This document shows, one piece after another, positions 1 to 7,787 of a stretch of 25,270 nucleotides of DNA. The notes beneath the pieces were generated by a model that did not search any database, was not told the origin of the DNA, and was given only the letters and a program-made list of their open reading frames with translations. Where the stretch lies: positions 1 through 25,270 of the forward strand of contig JAISEB010000108.1 in the NCBI GenBank assembly GCA_031264395.1, read 5' to 3'. Every line of letters starts with the position of its first letter. Position 1 is the stretch's first letter. The DNA is from Treponema sp. (GTDB taxonomy: Bacteria; Spirochaetota; Spirochaetia; Treponematales; Breznakiellaceae). Both the position numbers and the translations under genes were made by a program.

Positions 1-546
1 GCTCTTTCTTCAGGCTGGTATTATTATCCCACAGACTTCCTCGTCATAAAACCCGCCGCGCTTCCCCTGTATGTCACCATGGACGGGCACGCAAGCTGGG
101 ACAGGAGCATCGCCGGAGGCGCCGATAAAACCAACATAGGGGACGGTTCTCTTTTCGATTCCTCAAAGAACGCGGGAGGCGTTTTTAGCGGTACGGCGTC
201 CTTTACCAAAACGGGCGCGTCCGGCCAGTACCGCGTTACCGACGGCAGTCTTATCGGAAACACCGCCAATTATCCGAACAACAGAGCGGATCTTCTTGCG
301 CAGATGTTCCAGCGCTATGAGGGAAAGGGCGGAACTCCCGATTCCAGCAAGACCGGCATGGGAAATGTTCTTGACGGCCTTCTCTACACATGGGGGGCTT
401 CCGCTTCCGGGCCGCTCGTCAAGCGTACCATTGATGATTTCCTTTCCGTTGACAACGGGGGGTCGAAGGGCGATCAGAGGGATTCTTGGAACGACGGTTC
501 CGCTAACCCGCGCGGAGGCGGCAGCAGGGCGGGGGCCTATCAATGA
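1..546 (+). CDS. C-terminal part of unknown surface/secreted-type protein (partial, 5' end outside window)
   Basis: The reading frame is open from base 1 and ends with TGA at 544-546, so the last 181 residues of a longer protein are visible. I do not recognise a family. The segment is rich in Gly, Ser, Asn and Asp, has no membrane segment, and ends in a Gly/Arg-rich tail (NPRGGGSRAGAYQ), which fits an exported or extracellular protein better than an enzyme. Its stop overlaps the ATG of the next gene (ATGA, 543-546), so the two are probably translationally coupled, and it likely belongs to the same surface cluster. The start, any signal peptide and the N-terminal domains lie upstream and cannot be judged. 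That the frame is coding is well supported; function is unknown. Confidence 0.7.
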   Translation, partial: ALSSGWYYYPTDFLVIKPAALPLYVTMDGHASWDRSIAGGADKTNIGDGSLFDSSKNAGGVFSGTASFTKTGASGQYRVTDGSLIGNTANYPNNRADLLAQMFQRYEGKGGTPDSSKTGMGNVLDGLLYTWGASASGPLVKRTIDDFLSVDNGGSKGDQRDSWNDGSANPRGGGSRAGAYQ

Positions 547-3500
547 GAAAGGTCATGAAGAAGTGCTGCGCGCTCGCGGCGCTTGCGCTCCTGTGCGCCT
601 GTAAAAACGCCTTTATCAGCCACAATCTTGAAAGGCCCGTGTACCTTACCAAGATAGAGATACGTTCCGATCAGATCACGTCCGAAGAGCCTTCCCACGC
701 CGTGGACCCGGTGTTCAACAGCCTCCGCACCGGTTACACCGTCGTGGTTCCCTACGGCGCGACAAGCATTATTGTAAGCGGCGTTCCCGAGGCCGGCGCC
801 GTCGCGGACTACTATCCCCAGTACAGTTTTGCCGCGGCCGAACAGGTAAAAACAATTACCATCGCGGTTCACAAGGAATTCCGCCTGAGCACGACGTACA
901 CCGTAAACGTGATACGGGGAAAACCGGAGGCGCTTCTTTCGGGCATTGAACTGTACATAGGCGAAAACGAACCGGCGGGCGATCTGAGCTCCTACGAGGA
1001 CAACAACTACATCGTCAACTTCGTGCCGGAACGGGCCGGTTACGAGGTAAAGGTTCCCGCGTATACCAACAACGCGGGCTTTATTCTCCGTTCCCCCGAA
1101 GTCGAGGAACGCCGGGTAACGCGGGTACAGTACCAGTTCCTCGACTGGCAGGGCAATGTCATAGGCGCGGACGGGCAGAGCGCCGTCCCCGGTTATTACG
1201 CGGAAAAAAACACGGGCCAGCTTAACAAGGGGCCGCTGCCCTCCTGGTATCCTGAAAGCACCGTCAAGCTGGGGGATATCCATGTCTTTCAGGGCGGCGC
1301 GCCAGGCAGCCCGGCCTTCTTCGGCAGTGAATTTGTCATTCCTTCCGATCCCGATCCGCGCGGCAGGGGGAAAGTGGCGAAGATACTCATTACCACCTTC
1401 GCCGCTTCTCTTGACAGCAAGACCTACACCATAGATCTCCAGCGGGAACAGGGCATGGCCTACCTCAACAAGCTCGGCATTCACCAGGGGTCCTCCGATT
1501 CGGTTAACCGCATCACAGGCGGCAATTTTTCGCCGACAACGCTCAACTACGAGGCGGGCTTCCCCGACACATCAGCTTTAACCGCGTACATAGCCCCCGT
1601 GCCGGACGCCCATTACACCCTTGCGTCGATCACCTACGTTCCGTATTACTACGACGGTTCGGGGAAGCGTTACTACGTTACCGGGACCGACGGGGGACAG
1701 ACCCCCGGAGGGTATGTCTTTACCGCCTCCGGGCCCCCGCCCTGGAGCGAACATCCCGTTCAGTCAGGCGATCCCCCAGTAGCAAGCCCCCCGTCCGAAG
1801 GCCATGTCGAGGCGGTCAACCCCGATTTTCCGCTCAAAATAATGGCGGCGAATCTGCCGCGCGTTTCCGCGGAATTCCCCTTCCCCATAGAGTACCAGCG
1901 CATGGAGGTGGTGATCATTGTCAGGGCCGTCGAGGGCTCTTACCTTGACCGGACCTACCGCGTAACGATACAGCGGCAGAAGCCGCTTGCCACGCTGGCG
2001 GGCGCATGGGCGGGCGTTCACGCGGGCATTGAGGTGTACCCCTGGAAAACCGAATCGGGCGTAACGAGCCGCGACGTTAACAAGATAAACCCGGCCTCCT
2101 TTGAGATTGAACGGGCAAATTACGACGTTACTTCCGAGGCGGGCTACACCAGCGCGTATCTCGTCCTTAACAACCTTGAACTCATTCCCGATTCCCCCCC
2201 TGTTCATCCCTATGTGGGCGACGCCCTTGAGGGAACCGCCCAGAGGACCATAACAATCATCACGTCCGGCGGAACGTCCGTCTGGCGTCTTTCCGGGGGA
2301 AAGCAGAGTGACGGGGGCGTCTGGGTGAACGGCGACAACGTTGCTTCCAGTCATTCTTCCTGGGGAATGTGGGCGAACGAATCGCCTTGGGTAAACGTGG
2401 AACTGCGGGGGCGCAGCACGCAGGTGCGTATAGTGGTAAGCGATCTTCCCGACTGGAAGGCGCAGACCTACGTTGTCAGCATTCTCAGCAAGAACCTCAA
2501 CGACATTATCCTGCTTAACACCGTCGAACACGGCGTACTGCAGTCCGTATTCGGCGCCAACACCAACGTCAACGCCCCGCAGGCCCTGCCCGGCGAAAGG
2601 ATACATTTTATTGTCGAGGCGGATCTTGGCTACTACATAAAAAACACCCGGAACGACAGCGGCTATACAAGCGGCGTGCGCCTTACGGCGGCGGGCATGA
2701 GCATAGGCGCATATGTAGGCCAGAACGCGGACGTAAGGCTCATCTCCGAAAGCGGAGGGGCCAAGCCCAACCAGATCAAGCGGCGCGTCTATGAATTTTA
2801 CATGCCCGATCAAAACGTCCAGTTCGAGGTTGACTATGTTGAAACCGTCGGGGCAAAGGACAGGATAGCCTATGTCGCCTCGGCGGCCAAACGGGGCGGG
2901 GGCTATAGATCGGGGCCCGGTCAGGACACCGCCACAAGCTGGGGAACGGCAAGCAACGATCTCCAGGCGGTGATCAACAGTTATACGGCGGGCCTCTTTG
3001 CCGAAATCTGGATACTCAAGGGAACCTACGAGATACCCGATCCAGCGGACTACGCTGGTCCTCCAATCGCGAACGAGACGGGGACTGTCTTTACGTCCCC
3101 TTCCGCCTCTTCCTATACCGTCCCGGGCGTTCCCCTTTCCGGCATCGCGGGCAGACAGGACATCGCCTTTATCATACGGGACAACCTTCCCCCCGTACGC
3201 GGCGGATTTGAGGAAGATCACGACGATCCGGACGACCGTTTCCTTTCACCTTATGTGGACACGGGTCCGGGAAAGGAAAATGTCGTCTACCAGGCCGCCC
3301 GCAAGACCGTCCTTGGCGGGGCGGGCATAGCCCACCATGTGGTAATAGCCTCGAATGTAAGGGCGGCAATGGACACGCTTACCATATCGGGGGCCATGGG
3401 TCCCCAGTCGGACAGCCCTATTACCGTTAACGGCAGATCCGTTTCCCGGTGGTCAGGCGGCGGCATGCACGTTTCCAACAGCGAAATGGCGCTTTCCAAC

Positions 3501-5150
3501 CTGCTCATACAGCACAACAAGACCACGCTGGGCGGGGGCATGTACGTGTACTCTGAGGGCAGGCGATCCCAGCTGGATCACGTGTACTTTTACAGCAACA
3601 CGGCCCTGAACCGGGGGGGCGGCATGTACAACCAGGCCGGCGGCGGGCGCTTTGACCTTGTTATCAACAATAGCCGTTTTGAGGAAAACAGGTCGGTAGA
3701 CCTGGGCGGCGGCATGTACATCGCGGGGTCCAACTGCGAGCCTGAGGTTCGGGGCACGGACTTTATCTCCAATTCGGCCCTGAGCGGCGGGGGGGTCTAC
3801 ACGGCGGGAGGCCGCACCGTCTTCAGCAGGGTCCTTGTCGAGGACAACTGGACCCTGAATAACGGTTCGGGCATTTACAATGCCAACGCCGCCGGTACCG
3901 TTTCGGTGTTCGACAACCTTACCGTAAGGAAAAACGAGTCCAAAGGGGGCAGCGGCATAGGGATATACAACGCCGGAACCCTTCATATGACCAACGCGAA
4001 GATCACGGAAAACATACGGCAATCAGGCAGCCCCTCGGGCGGCGGCCTTTACAACGCCGGTACGGCGCTGCTTGCCAATGTGACCATAGAGGGTAACAGC
4101 GCGGATAGGGGGGCGGGCATAACCAACACGAACGTCCTTTCCCTTGCCAACGTAATCATCAGAAACAACAACCGCGTCAACGGAAGCCCTGTACCGGGGG
4201 ACGCCGGGGGCCTCTATAATTTCTGCACAAACGGCGGGGACGCCAGCGCCATGCTGTCCAACGTGACCATAGCGGGAAACAGCGGCGGCGGCATATACAA
4301 CGACTTTGAGGGCGTGCCCGACAACGGCACTGCGCAGGGTTCCCTTAACGTGATCCTTACCAACGTGCAGATCACGGGCAACACCGGCCCGCTGGGGGAC
4401 CCGAACCGTCCGGGGGCGGCCGTTTTTAACCGCTACTACCGGTATTCGGGAAAGGGCATACGGCTTACCCTGAACAACGTTACCGCCGTGAACAACGGCG
4501 GGGCCGCGCAAAAAGGGGCGGCGGTTTATACATGGAAATACACGGGGGTTCTGGGCGCGGCGGCGGTGGAAGACGAAAGCGGCGAAAGTGATTTTGCCAA
4601 ACGTACTTTCCCCGTGTACATGCGCATACGGAATTCCGTCCTGTACGGGAATTCCTCGTATCCCAATTATTCCAGCGTTTCCTGGGGCGCGGGTCCAAGC
4701 CTTCCCGCCGCCGATTTTAACCCGACTTCCGACCGCCAGGTCATCGAGTATTCCTTTGTGCACAACGCCCCGGCGGACGCGGCCAATCACACTCTGGACG
4801 GCTTCCTTAATCCCGCCCTCACGTCCGCCTTCAAACCCGGCGGCGGAAGCCCCCTTGTAAACGCGGGGAATTCCGCCCTGTATCCCGCGGGCGCGTCCGC
4901 CGTCCTTAACCAGCTTTTCCTTGCCGACTGGAAGCCGGGAATGGGAGGAAGCGGAAGCCCGGACTGGCTTGTCATGCCTGTGCCCGTCTACATAAGCGGC
5001 ATACCCCTTGTCAATTACCGGGAGATAGGGCAGTTCCTTCGCTATGACAACAGCTACAACGTGGGCGATCTCCGCGATAACGGCAATAACGAGGGGCCCG
5101 TGAACAAAACAAGGCCGGGCGGTCTTGATATAGGCGCCTTTGAACAGTAA
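543..5150 (+). CDS. Giant lipoprotein: cadherin-like beta-sandwich repeats plus right-handed beta-helix, 1535 aa
   Basis: The N-terminus is a lipoprotein signal peptide with a lipobox ending at Cys20 (LLCAC), so the mature protein should be lipidated. About four divergent modules follow, each ending in a TYTVxxxR-like strand (near residues 119-127, 294-302, 471-480, 641-650), the pattern of the cadherin-like beta-sandwich family. Residues about 660-765 resemble an InlB-type repeat ending in MPDQNVQFEVDY. From about 800 comes a beta-helix opening (LQAVINSY, EIWILKGTYEI), then many GGGMY/GGGxY and NxTIxGNxA rungs to about 1370. The C-terminus GGLDIGAFEQ matches the choice-of-anchor Q type ending. 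Such proteins are usually cell-surface adhesins or carbohydrate-binding proteins; no catalytic residues were identified. The start overlaps the preceding stop (ATGA). It is followed after 13 nt by an outer-membrane barrel gene, so it likely shares an operon. Confidence 0.9.
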   Translation: MRKVMKKCCALAALALLCACKNAFISHNLERPVYLTKIEIRSDQITSEEPSHAVDPVFNSLRTGYTVVVPYGATSIIVSGVPEAGAVADYYPQYSFAAAEQVKTITIAVHKEFRLSTTYTVNVIRGKPEALLSGIELYIGENEPAGDLSSYEDNNYIVNFVPERAGYEVKVPAYTNNAGFILRSPEVEERRVTRVQYQFLDWQGNVIGADGQSAVPGYYAEKNTGQLNKGPLPSWYPESTVKLGDIHVFQGGAPGSPAFFGSEFVIPSDPDPRGRGKVAKILITTFAASLDSKTYTIDLQREQGMAYLNKLGIHQGSSDSVNRITGGNFSPTTLNYEAGFPDTSALTAYIAPVPDAHYTLASITYVPYYYDGSGKRYYVTGTDGGQTPGGYVFTASGPPPWSEHPVQSGDPPVASPPSEGHVEAVNPDFPLKIMAANLPRVSAEFPFPIEYQRMEVVIIVRAVEGSYLDRTYRVTIQRQKPLATLAGAWAGVHAGIEVYPWKTESGVTSRDVNKINPASFEIERANYDVTSEAGYTSAYLVLNNLELIPDSPPVHPYVGDALEGTAQRTITIITSGGTSVWRLSGGKQSDGGVWVNGDNVASSHSSWGMWANESPWVNVELRGRSTQVRIVVSDLPDWKAQTYVVSILSKNLNDIILLNTVEHGVLQSVFGANTNVNAPQALPGERIHFIVEADLGYYIKNTRNDSGYTSGVRLTAAGMSIGAYVGQNADVRLISESGGAKPNQIKRRVYEFYMPDQNVQFEVDYVETVGAKDRIAYVASAAKRGGGYRSGPGQDTATSWGTASNDLQAVINSYTAGLFAEIWILKGTYEIPDPADYAGPPIANETGTVFTSPSASSYTVPGVPLSGIAGRQDIAFIIRDNLPPVRGGFEEDHDDPDDRFLSPYVDTGPGKENVVYQAARKTVLGGAGIAHHVVIASNVRAAMDTLTISGAMGPQSDSPITVNGRSVSRWSGGGMHVSNSEMALSNLLIQHNKTTLGGGMYVYSEGRRSQLDHVYFYSNTALNRGGGMYNQAGGGRFDLVINNSRFEENRSVDLGGGMYIAGSNCEPEVRGTDFISNSALSGGGVYTAGGRTVFSRVLVEDNWTLNNGSGIYNANAAGTVSVFDNLTVRKNESKGGSGIGIYNAGTLHMTNAKITENIRQSGSPSGGGLYNAGTALLANVTIEGNSADRGAGITNTNVLSLANVIIRNNNRVNGSPVPGDAGGLYNFCTNGGDASAMLSNVTIAGNSGGGIYNDFEGVPDNGTAQGSLNVILTNVQITGNTGPLGDPNRPGAAVFNRYYRYSGKGIRLTLNNVTAVNNGGAAQKGAAVYTWKYTGVLGAAAVEDESGESDFAKRTFPVYMRIRNSVLYGNSSYPNYSSVSWGAGPSLPAADFNPTSDRQVIEYSFVHNAPADAANHTLDGFLNPALTSAFKPGGGSPLVNAGNSALYPAGASAVLNQLFLADWKPGMGGSGSPDWLVMPVPVYISGIPLVNYREIGQFLRYDNSYNVGDLRDNGNNEGPVNKTRPGGLDIGAFEQ

Positions 5151-5163
5151 CCAGGAGGAATGA

Positions 5164-5730
5164 GTGAAACGGCTCTTGTTGTTGACAGTAATGGGTGTGT
5201 GCGTATGCGCGCTTGCCGCCGCACAGGCCACAGACGGCCCGGACGCGCCGAAAAAGGGCTTCGCCAAATTTTGGGCCGGTTTTACCGAAATCCTCTTTAC
5301 TCCCCAGGTTCACAAGCCCTTTTCCGTGGCGGGCGGCATCGAATTGACGCAGAACGACAGGACGAGCATGCTGCCTGAAATTTTTGTCATGAGCGATTAC
5401 GAGCTTTCCCGTTATTTCGGCTTCGGCCTGCGGGGCGGCCTTACCTTCTCGTCGAACAAGCCCGAGGACCAGCTGGTTTCGGTCATGGAAGGGAGCCTTT
5501 ACGGGCGTTTTTATGTGTACGACTTCGGCTGGATACGGCCCTTTGTGCAGACGGGGCTGGGCGTCAGCGTGAACCGCGAACAGGATTATGAAGTCTACGA
5601 TGTTTTGGGTGAAGTGAGCATGGGCGCGCGGGCGCACTGGAAGGGCTGGTTTCTGGAGCCCTCGTTCCGTGTCGGGTACCCTTTCCGCCTGGCCTTTGGA
5701 ATGGCTGTGGGACATAGCTTTCTGCCCTGA
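5164..5730 (+). CDS. Outer-membrane beta-barrel protein, 188 aa
   Basis: The GTG start at 5164 is chosen because AGGAGG lies at 5153-5158, five bases upstream. The protein opens with a signal peptide (MKRLLLLTVMGVCVCALAAAQ, cleavage about residue 20). The rest is alternating hydrophobic/polar strands rich in Gly and aromatic residues, as in small outer-membrane barrels, with no internal hydrophobic helix. It is clearly similar to the N-terminal barrel of the OmpA-family protein encoded at 6763-7779: for example, GARAHWKGWFLEPSFRVGYP here aligns with GARFSWKSFYAEPYVRFGWP there. It lies 13 nt after the giant lipoprotein gene and 13 nt before another barrel gene, so co-transcription is likely. 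Function beyond an outer-membrane protein is unknown. Confidence 0.88.
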   Translation: MKRLLLLTVMGVCVCALAAAQATDGPDAPKKGFAKFWAGFTEILFTPQVHKPFSVAGGIELTQNDRTSMLPEIFVMSDYELSRYFGFGLRGGLTFSSNKPEDQLVSVMEGSLYGRFYVYDFGWIRPFVQTGLGVSVNREQDYEVYDVLGEVSMGARAHWKGWFLEPSFRVGYPFRLAFGMAVGHSFLP

Positions 5731-5743
5731 TAAGGAGTGCCTT

Positions 5744-6712
5744 TTGAAACGGATCATCTGTACAACGCTTGCGCTCTTGTGCCTGGGCGCGGCGGTCTTT
5801 GCCCAGACGGAAACAGCCGGGACCGCGGAAACCGGGGAAGCCGGACAAAAGGAGAAACCGGCTTTCCTCCGGGCCATACAGGGTCTTTCGCTGGGCGTCG
5901 ATTTCGGCGCCCATGAATACCCGCTGGCCGTGTGGTATCCCGGCCGCTACCGGGACGGCTACAGCATACGTTCCCTTTTCCTTAAGCCCTACATGACCTA
6001 TGAGCGGACCATAGGCGATTTTGACATAAACGCCGAACTGGATTTTTCCGTGGATCTCAAGGCCGCCGATCCCTCTCCTTTCGCGCAGGCGCAGAACGCC
6101 AAAGACGCGGACAGGAAGACATGGCTCAGCCTTTACATGGAAGAAGGCGTTTCGTACCGCCTTCCCCTCGCCGCCGTTCCGGGGACTCTGTGGACATACG
6201 TCAACCATCGCGACAATCTGTACATTGCTCCCGGTTTTCCCGGCGAAACGGCCGCGTTCATCGTGGACAGCCGCCTTGGCGAATATACCGGCCGTTTCCA
6301 GTGGGGGGCGGGCTACCGCCAGGATTTTGGAAAACCGGGGATCTTTAGCCTGCAGCTTGCGCTGCCTGTTTCCTACCTCAACCGCGTCGATAACGGCATG
6401 GGGCTGGGCATGGAAATGAGGGTGGGTTACAACGACGGGTTTGGCCTTGGGCTTGGCGGGGAGGCCGCCGTTAGAATCGATTTTATTCCCAAAGTACGGT
6501 ACGCCGTAACCGAATTTGCCGTCAAGTACAGCTGGAACAACTTCGCGGCGGAACTGGACATCATGGTCTACGGTACGTTTACGCACGCGGCGATAATGCC
6601 GGCCGTAAAATACCGGTTCAAAAGCTGCGCGTTCAAGCTGGGAGTCGAACTGGCCAATGTCGGCAGGGAAGCAAGTCTTTCCCCCTGCATGGGATTTTCC
6701 TGGAATTTCTAG
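5744..6712 (+). CDS. Outer-membrane beta-barrel protein, 322 aa, TTG start
   Basis: I choose the TTG at 5744. It has AAGGAG at 5732-5737 with six bases of spacing and directly begins a signal peptide (KRIICTTLALLCLGAAVFAQ). Earlier in-frame starts would add residues that only overlap the previous gene. After cleavage near residue 21 there is a short Ala/Glu/Thr-rich spacer, then alternating beta-strands (GVDFGAHEYPLAVWYPGRY, YMTYERTIGDFDINAELDF, YRLPLAAVPGTLWTYVNH). The last residue is Phe (MGFSWNF), the usual C-terminal signal recognised by the BAM assembly machinery. The length suits a barrel of 12 or more strands. No specific family was recognised. It sits inside the surface cluster and is followed by two tandem palindromes before the OmpA-type gene. 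Confidence 0.87.
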   Translation: MKRIICTTLALLCLGAAVFAQTETAGTAETGEAGQKEKPAFLRAIQGLSLGVDFGAHEYPLAVWYPGRYRDGYSIRSLFLKPYMTYERTIGDFDINAELDFSVDLKAADPSPFAQAQNAKDADRKTWLSLYMEEGVSYRLPLAAVPGTLWTYVNHRDNLYIAPGFPGETAAFIVDSRLGEYTGRFQWGAGYRQDFGKPGIFSLQLALPVSYLNRVDNGMGLGMEMRVGYNDGFGLGLGGEAAVRIDFIPKVRYAVTEFAVKYSWNNFAAELDIMVYGTFTHAAIMPAVKYRFKSCAFKLGVELANVGREASLSPCMGFSWNF

Positions 6713-6746
6713 CCTGAACACCGTTCAGACCTGAACGCCGTTCAGA
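6713..6746 (+). repeat. Two tandem 17-bp repeats, each a palindrome
   Basis: The gap between two cluster genes carries two head-to-tail 17-bp copies (6713-6729 and 6730-6746) that differ at one base. Each contains CTGAAC-NCC-GTTCAG, a 6-bp perfect inverted repeat with a 3-bp centre. This could be a paired operator for a dimeric regulator (the size suits TetR-type sites, an inference), or RNA hairpins that modulate expression of the downstream OmpA-type gene. The Shine-Dalgarno sequence begins five bases after the second copy. Confidence 0.6.
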
Positions 6747-6762
6747 AAACAGGAGGGATGTT

Positions 6763-7779
6763 ACGCGCCTGTCCGGCAGATCGAAGCTGAATCTGTTCTG
6801 TATCATACTGCTCGCCCGCGCCGCCTCCGGCCTTTTCCCGGAGGAGAAGGGGATCTTTTCCCTGGGCGCTTTTGCCGAAGGAAACGGCAACACACGGCGC
6901 GGCCTTGCCCTTGCCGGGGGCCTTCTGGGTGATTACAACTTCACCCCGCATATCGCCGCCGGGATCAGGGGTGATTACGGAACCGATTTTCACGACGTCT
7001 CGTCGCTTGAGGCCCTTGCCTTTGGGCGCTATTATTTCCCCAAAACTTTTTTGCCCATTCCCCTTTTTGTACAGGCCGGCGCCGGTTTTATCATGCTCAT
7101 GGAAGGCCAAAGGCGCGTTCCCGCCGTTCTGGCGGACGGAAGCCTGGGCGCGCGTTTTTCCTGGAAGAGTTTCTACGCCGAACCGTACGTCCGTTTCGGC
7201 TGGCCCACAGGCATCGGTTTCGGCGTCGCCGCGGGTTACCGTTTCGGCCTTGCGTCTCCCGAACCGCCGCCGCAACCATTACCGCCGCCTCTTCCCGCGC
7301 CGCCTCCCGCGCCGCTTCCGCCGCCGCCGCCGCCCGAACCTCCGCCGTCAGGGCCGCCTCCTGTGGAGCGTGAAGAACCCGTTATTCCCGAAATACAGGA
7401 TCTCATATTCCGGGCGAACGAGGCCGATTTTGCCGGAAGGGACGCCGATCCGCAGCGGGGCCTTGACGCGCGGACCATACAGGCCAACACCCTTGCCCTT
7501 GACACGCTGGCCGCCTTCCTCGCCGCCAACGGCGATTACCGGGTCCATGTTGAGGGTTTCGCCAATCCCGTGCTGGGAACGGAAGAGGAAGAGGCCCTGC
7601 GGCTTATACCGCTCTCCCGCGCCCGCGCGGTGTTTGTCAGGGACGAGCTTGTAAGGCGCGGCGTCGGCGGGGAGCGTATCACGGCAAGCGGATCGGGCGG
7701 GCTTGACGCCGCCGGCGGCAGCCCCGAAGGGAACAGGCGCGTGCGTGTGCGCGTTTACAAAACCCCGGATTCCCAATAA
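6763..7779 (+). CDS. OmpA-family protein: barrel, proline linker, peptidoglycan-associated domain; probable ACG start
   Basis: The frame opens after a TGA at 6715-6717 and contains no ATG, GTG or TTG before 7051, yet residues before 7051 encode a signal peptide (RLSGRSKLNLFCIILLARAASG) and barrel strands. ACG at 6763 sits six bases after a perfect AGGAGG (6751-6756), so it is probably the start or a mutated ATG; the ATG at 6758 is out of frame and stops after ten codons. The 338-residue protein has an N-terminal barrel like the protein encoded at 5164-5730, then a linker of Pro-rich repeats (codons 7261-7368). The OmpA C-terminal domain follows: VEGFANP, LSRARAVFVRDELVRRGV and NRRVRVRV. The usual Asp of the GHTD motif is Asn here (FAN), while the RARA arginine is kept. 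The likely role is linking outer membrane and peptidoglycan. The next gene follows after 8 nt. Confidence 0.85.
   Translation, partial: TRLSGRSKLNLFCIILLARAASGLFPEEKGIFSLGAFAEGNGNTRRGLALAGGLLGDYNFTPHIAAGIRGDYGTDFHDVSSLEALAFGRYYFPKTFLPIPLFVQAGAGFIMLMEGQRRVPAVLADGSLGARFSWKSFYAEPYVRFGWPTGIGFGVAAGYRFGLASPEPPPQPLPPPLPAPPPAPLPPPPPPEPPPSGPPPVEREEPVIPEIQDLIFRANEADFAGRDADPQRGLDARTIQANTLALDTLAAFLAANGDYRVHVEGFANPVLGTEEEEALRLIPLSRARAVFVRDELVRRGVGGERITASGSGGLDAAGGSPEGNRRVRVRVYKTPDSQ
7261..7368 (+). repeat. CCG-rich microsatellite-like tract encoding the polyproline linker
   Basis: This stretch is built from CCG, CCT and CCC codons with scattered Glu, Gln, Ala and Leu codons. It encodes a PEPPPQPLPPPLPAPPPAP-type linker between the barrel and the OmpA domain. 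Low-complexity trinucleotide tracts of this kind can vary in length between strains, which would alter the reach from outer membrane to peptidoglycan. Confidence 0.75.
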
Positions 7780-7787
7780 GGAAAGGC

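Noticed and set aside
1764..3221. Long minus-strand frame (485 codons) opposite the giant lipoprotein gene
   Set aside because: It lies wholly inside a gene with clear domains on the plus strand, has no signal peptide or motif, and is explained by GC-rich codon bias leaving the opposite strand open.
3461..4310. Recurring GGCGGCGGCATGTAC-type DNA repeats
   Set aside because: They encode the GGGMY rungs of the beta-helix and vary in sequence and spacing; not a CRISPR array or mobile repeat.
4023..5267. Minus-strand frame of 414 codons
   Set aside because: Antisense to the beta-helix region and the next gene start; its Val/Ala/His/Gly-rich composition is typical of a shadow frame and no family pattern is seen.
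5564..6721. Minus-strand frame of 385 codons
   Set aside because: Opposite two barrel genes with signal peptides and ribosome sites; no ribosome site or recognisable domain of its own.
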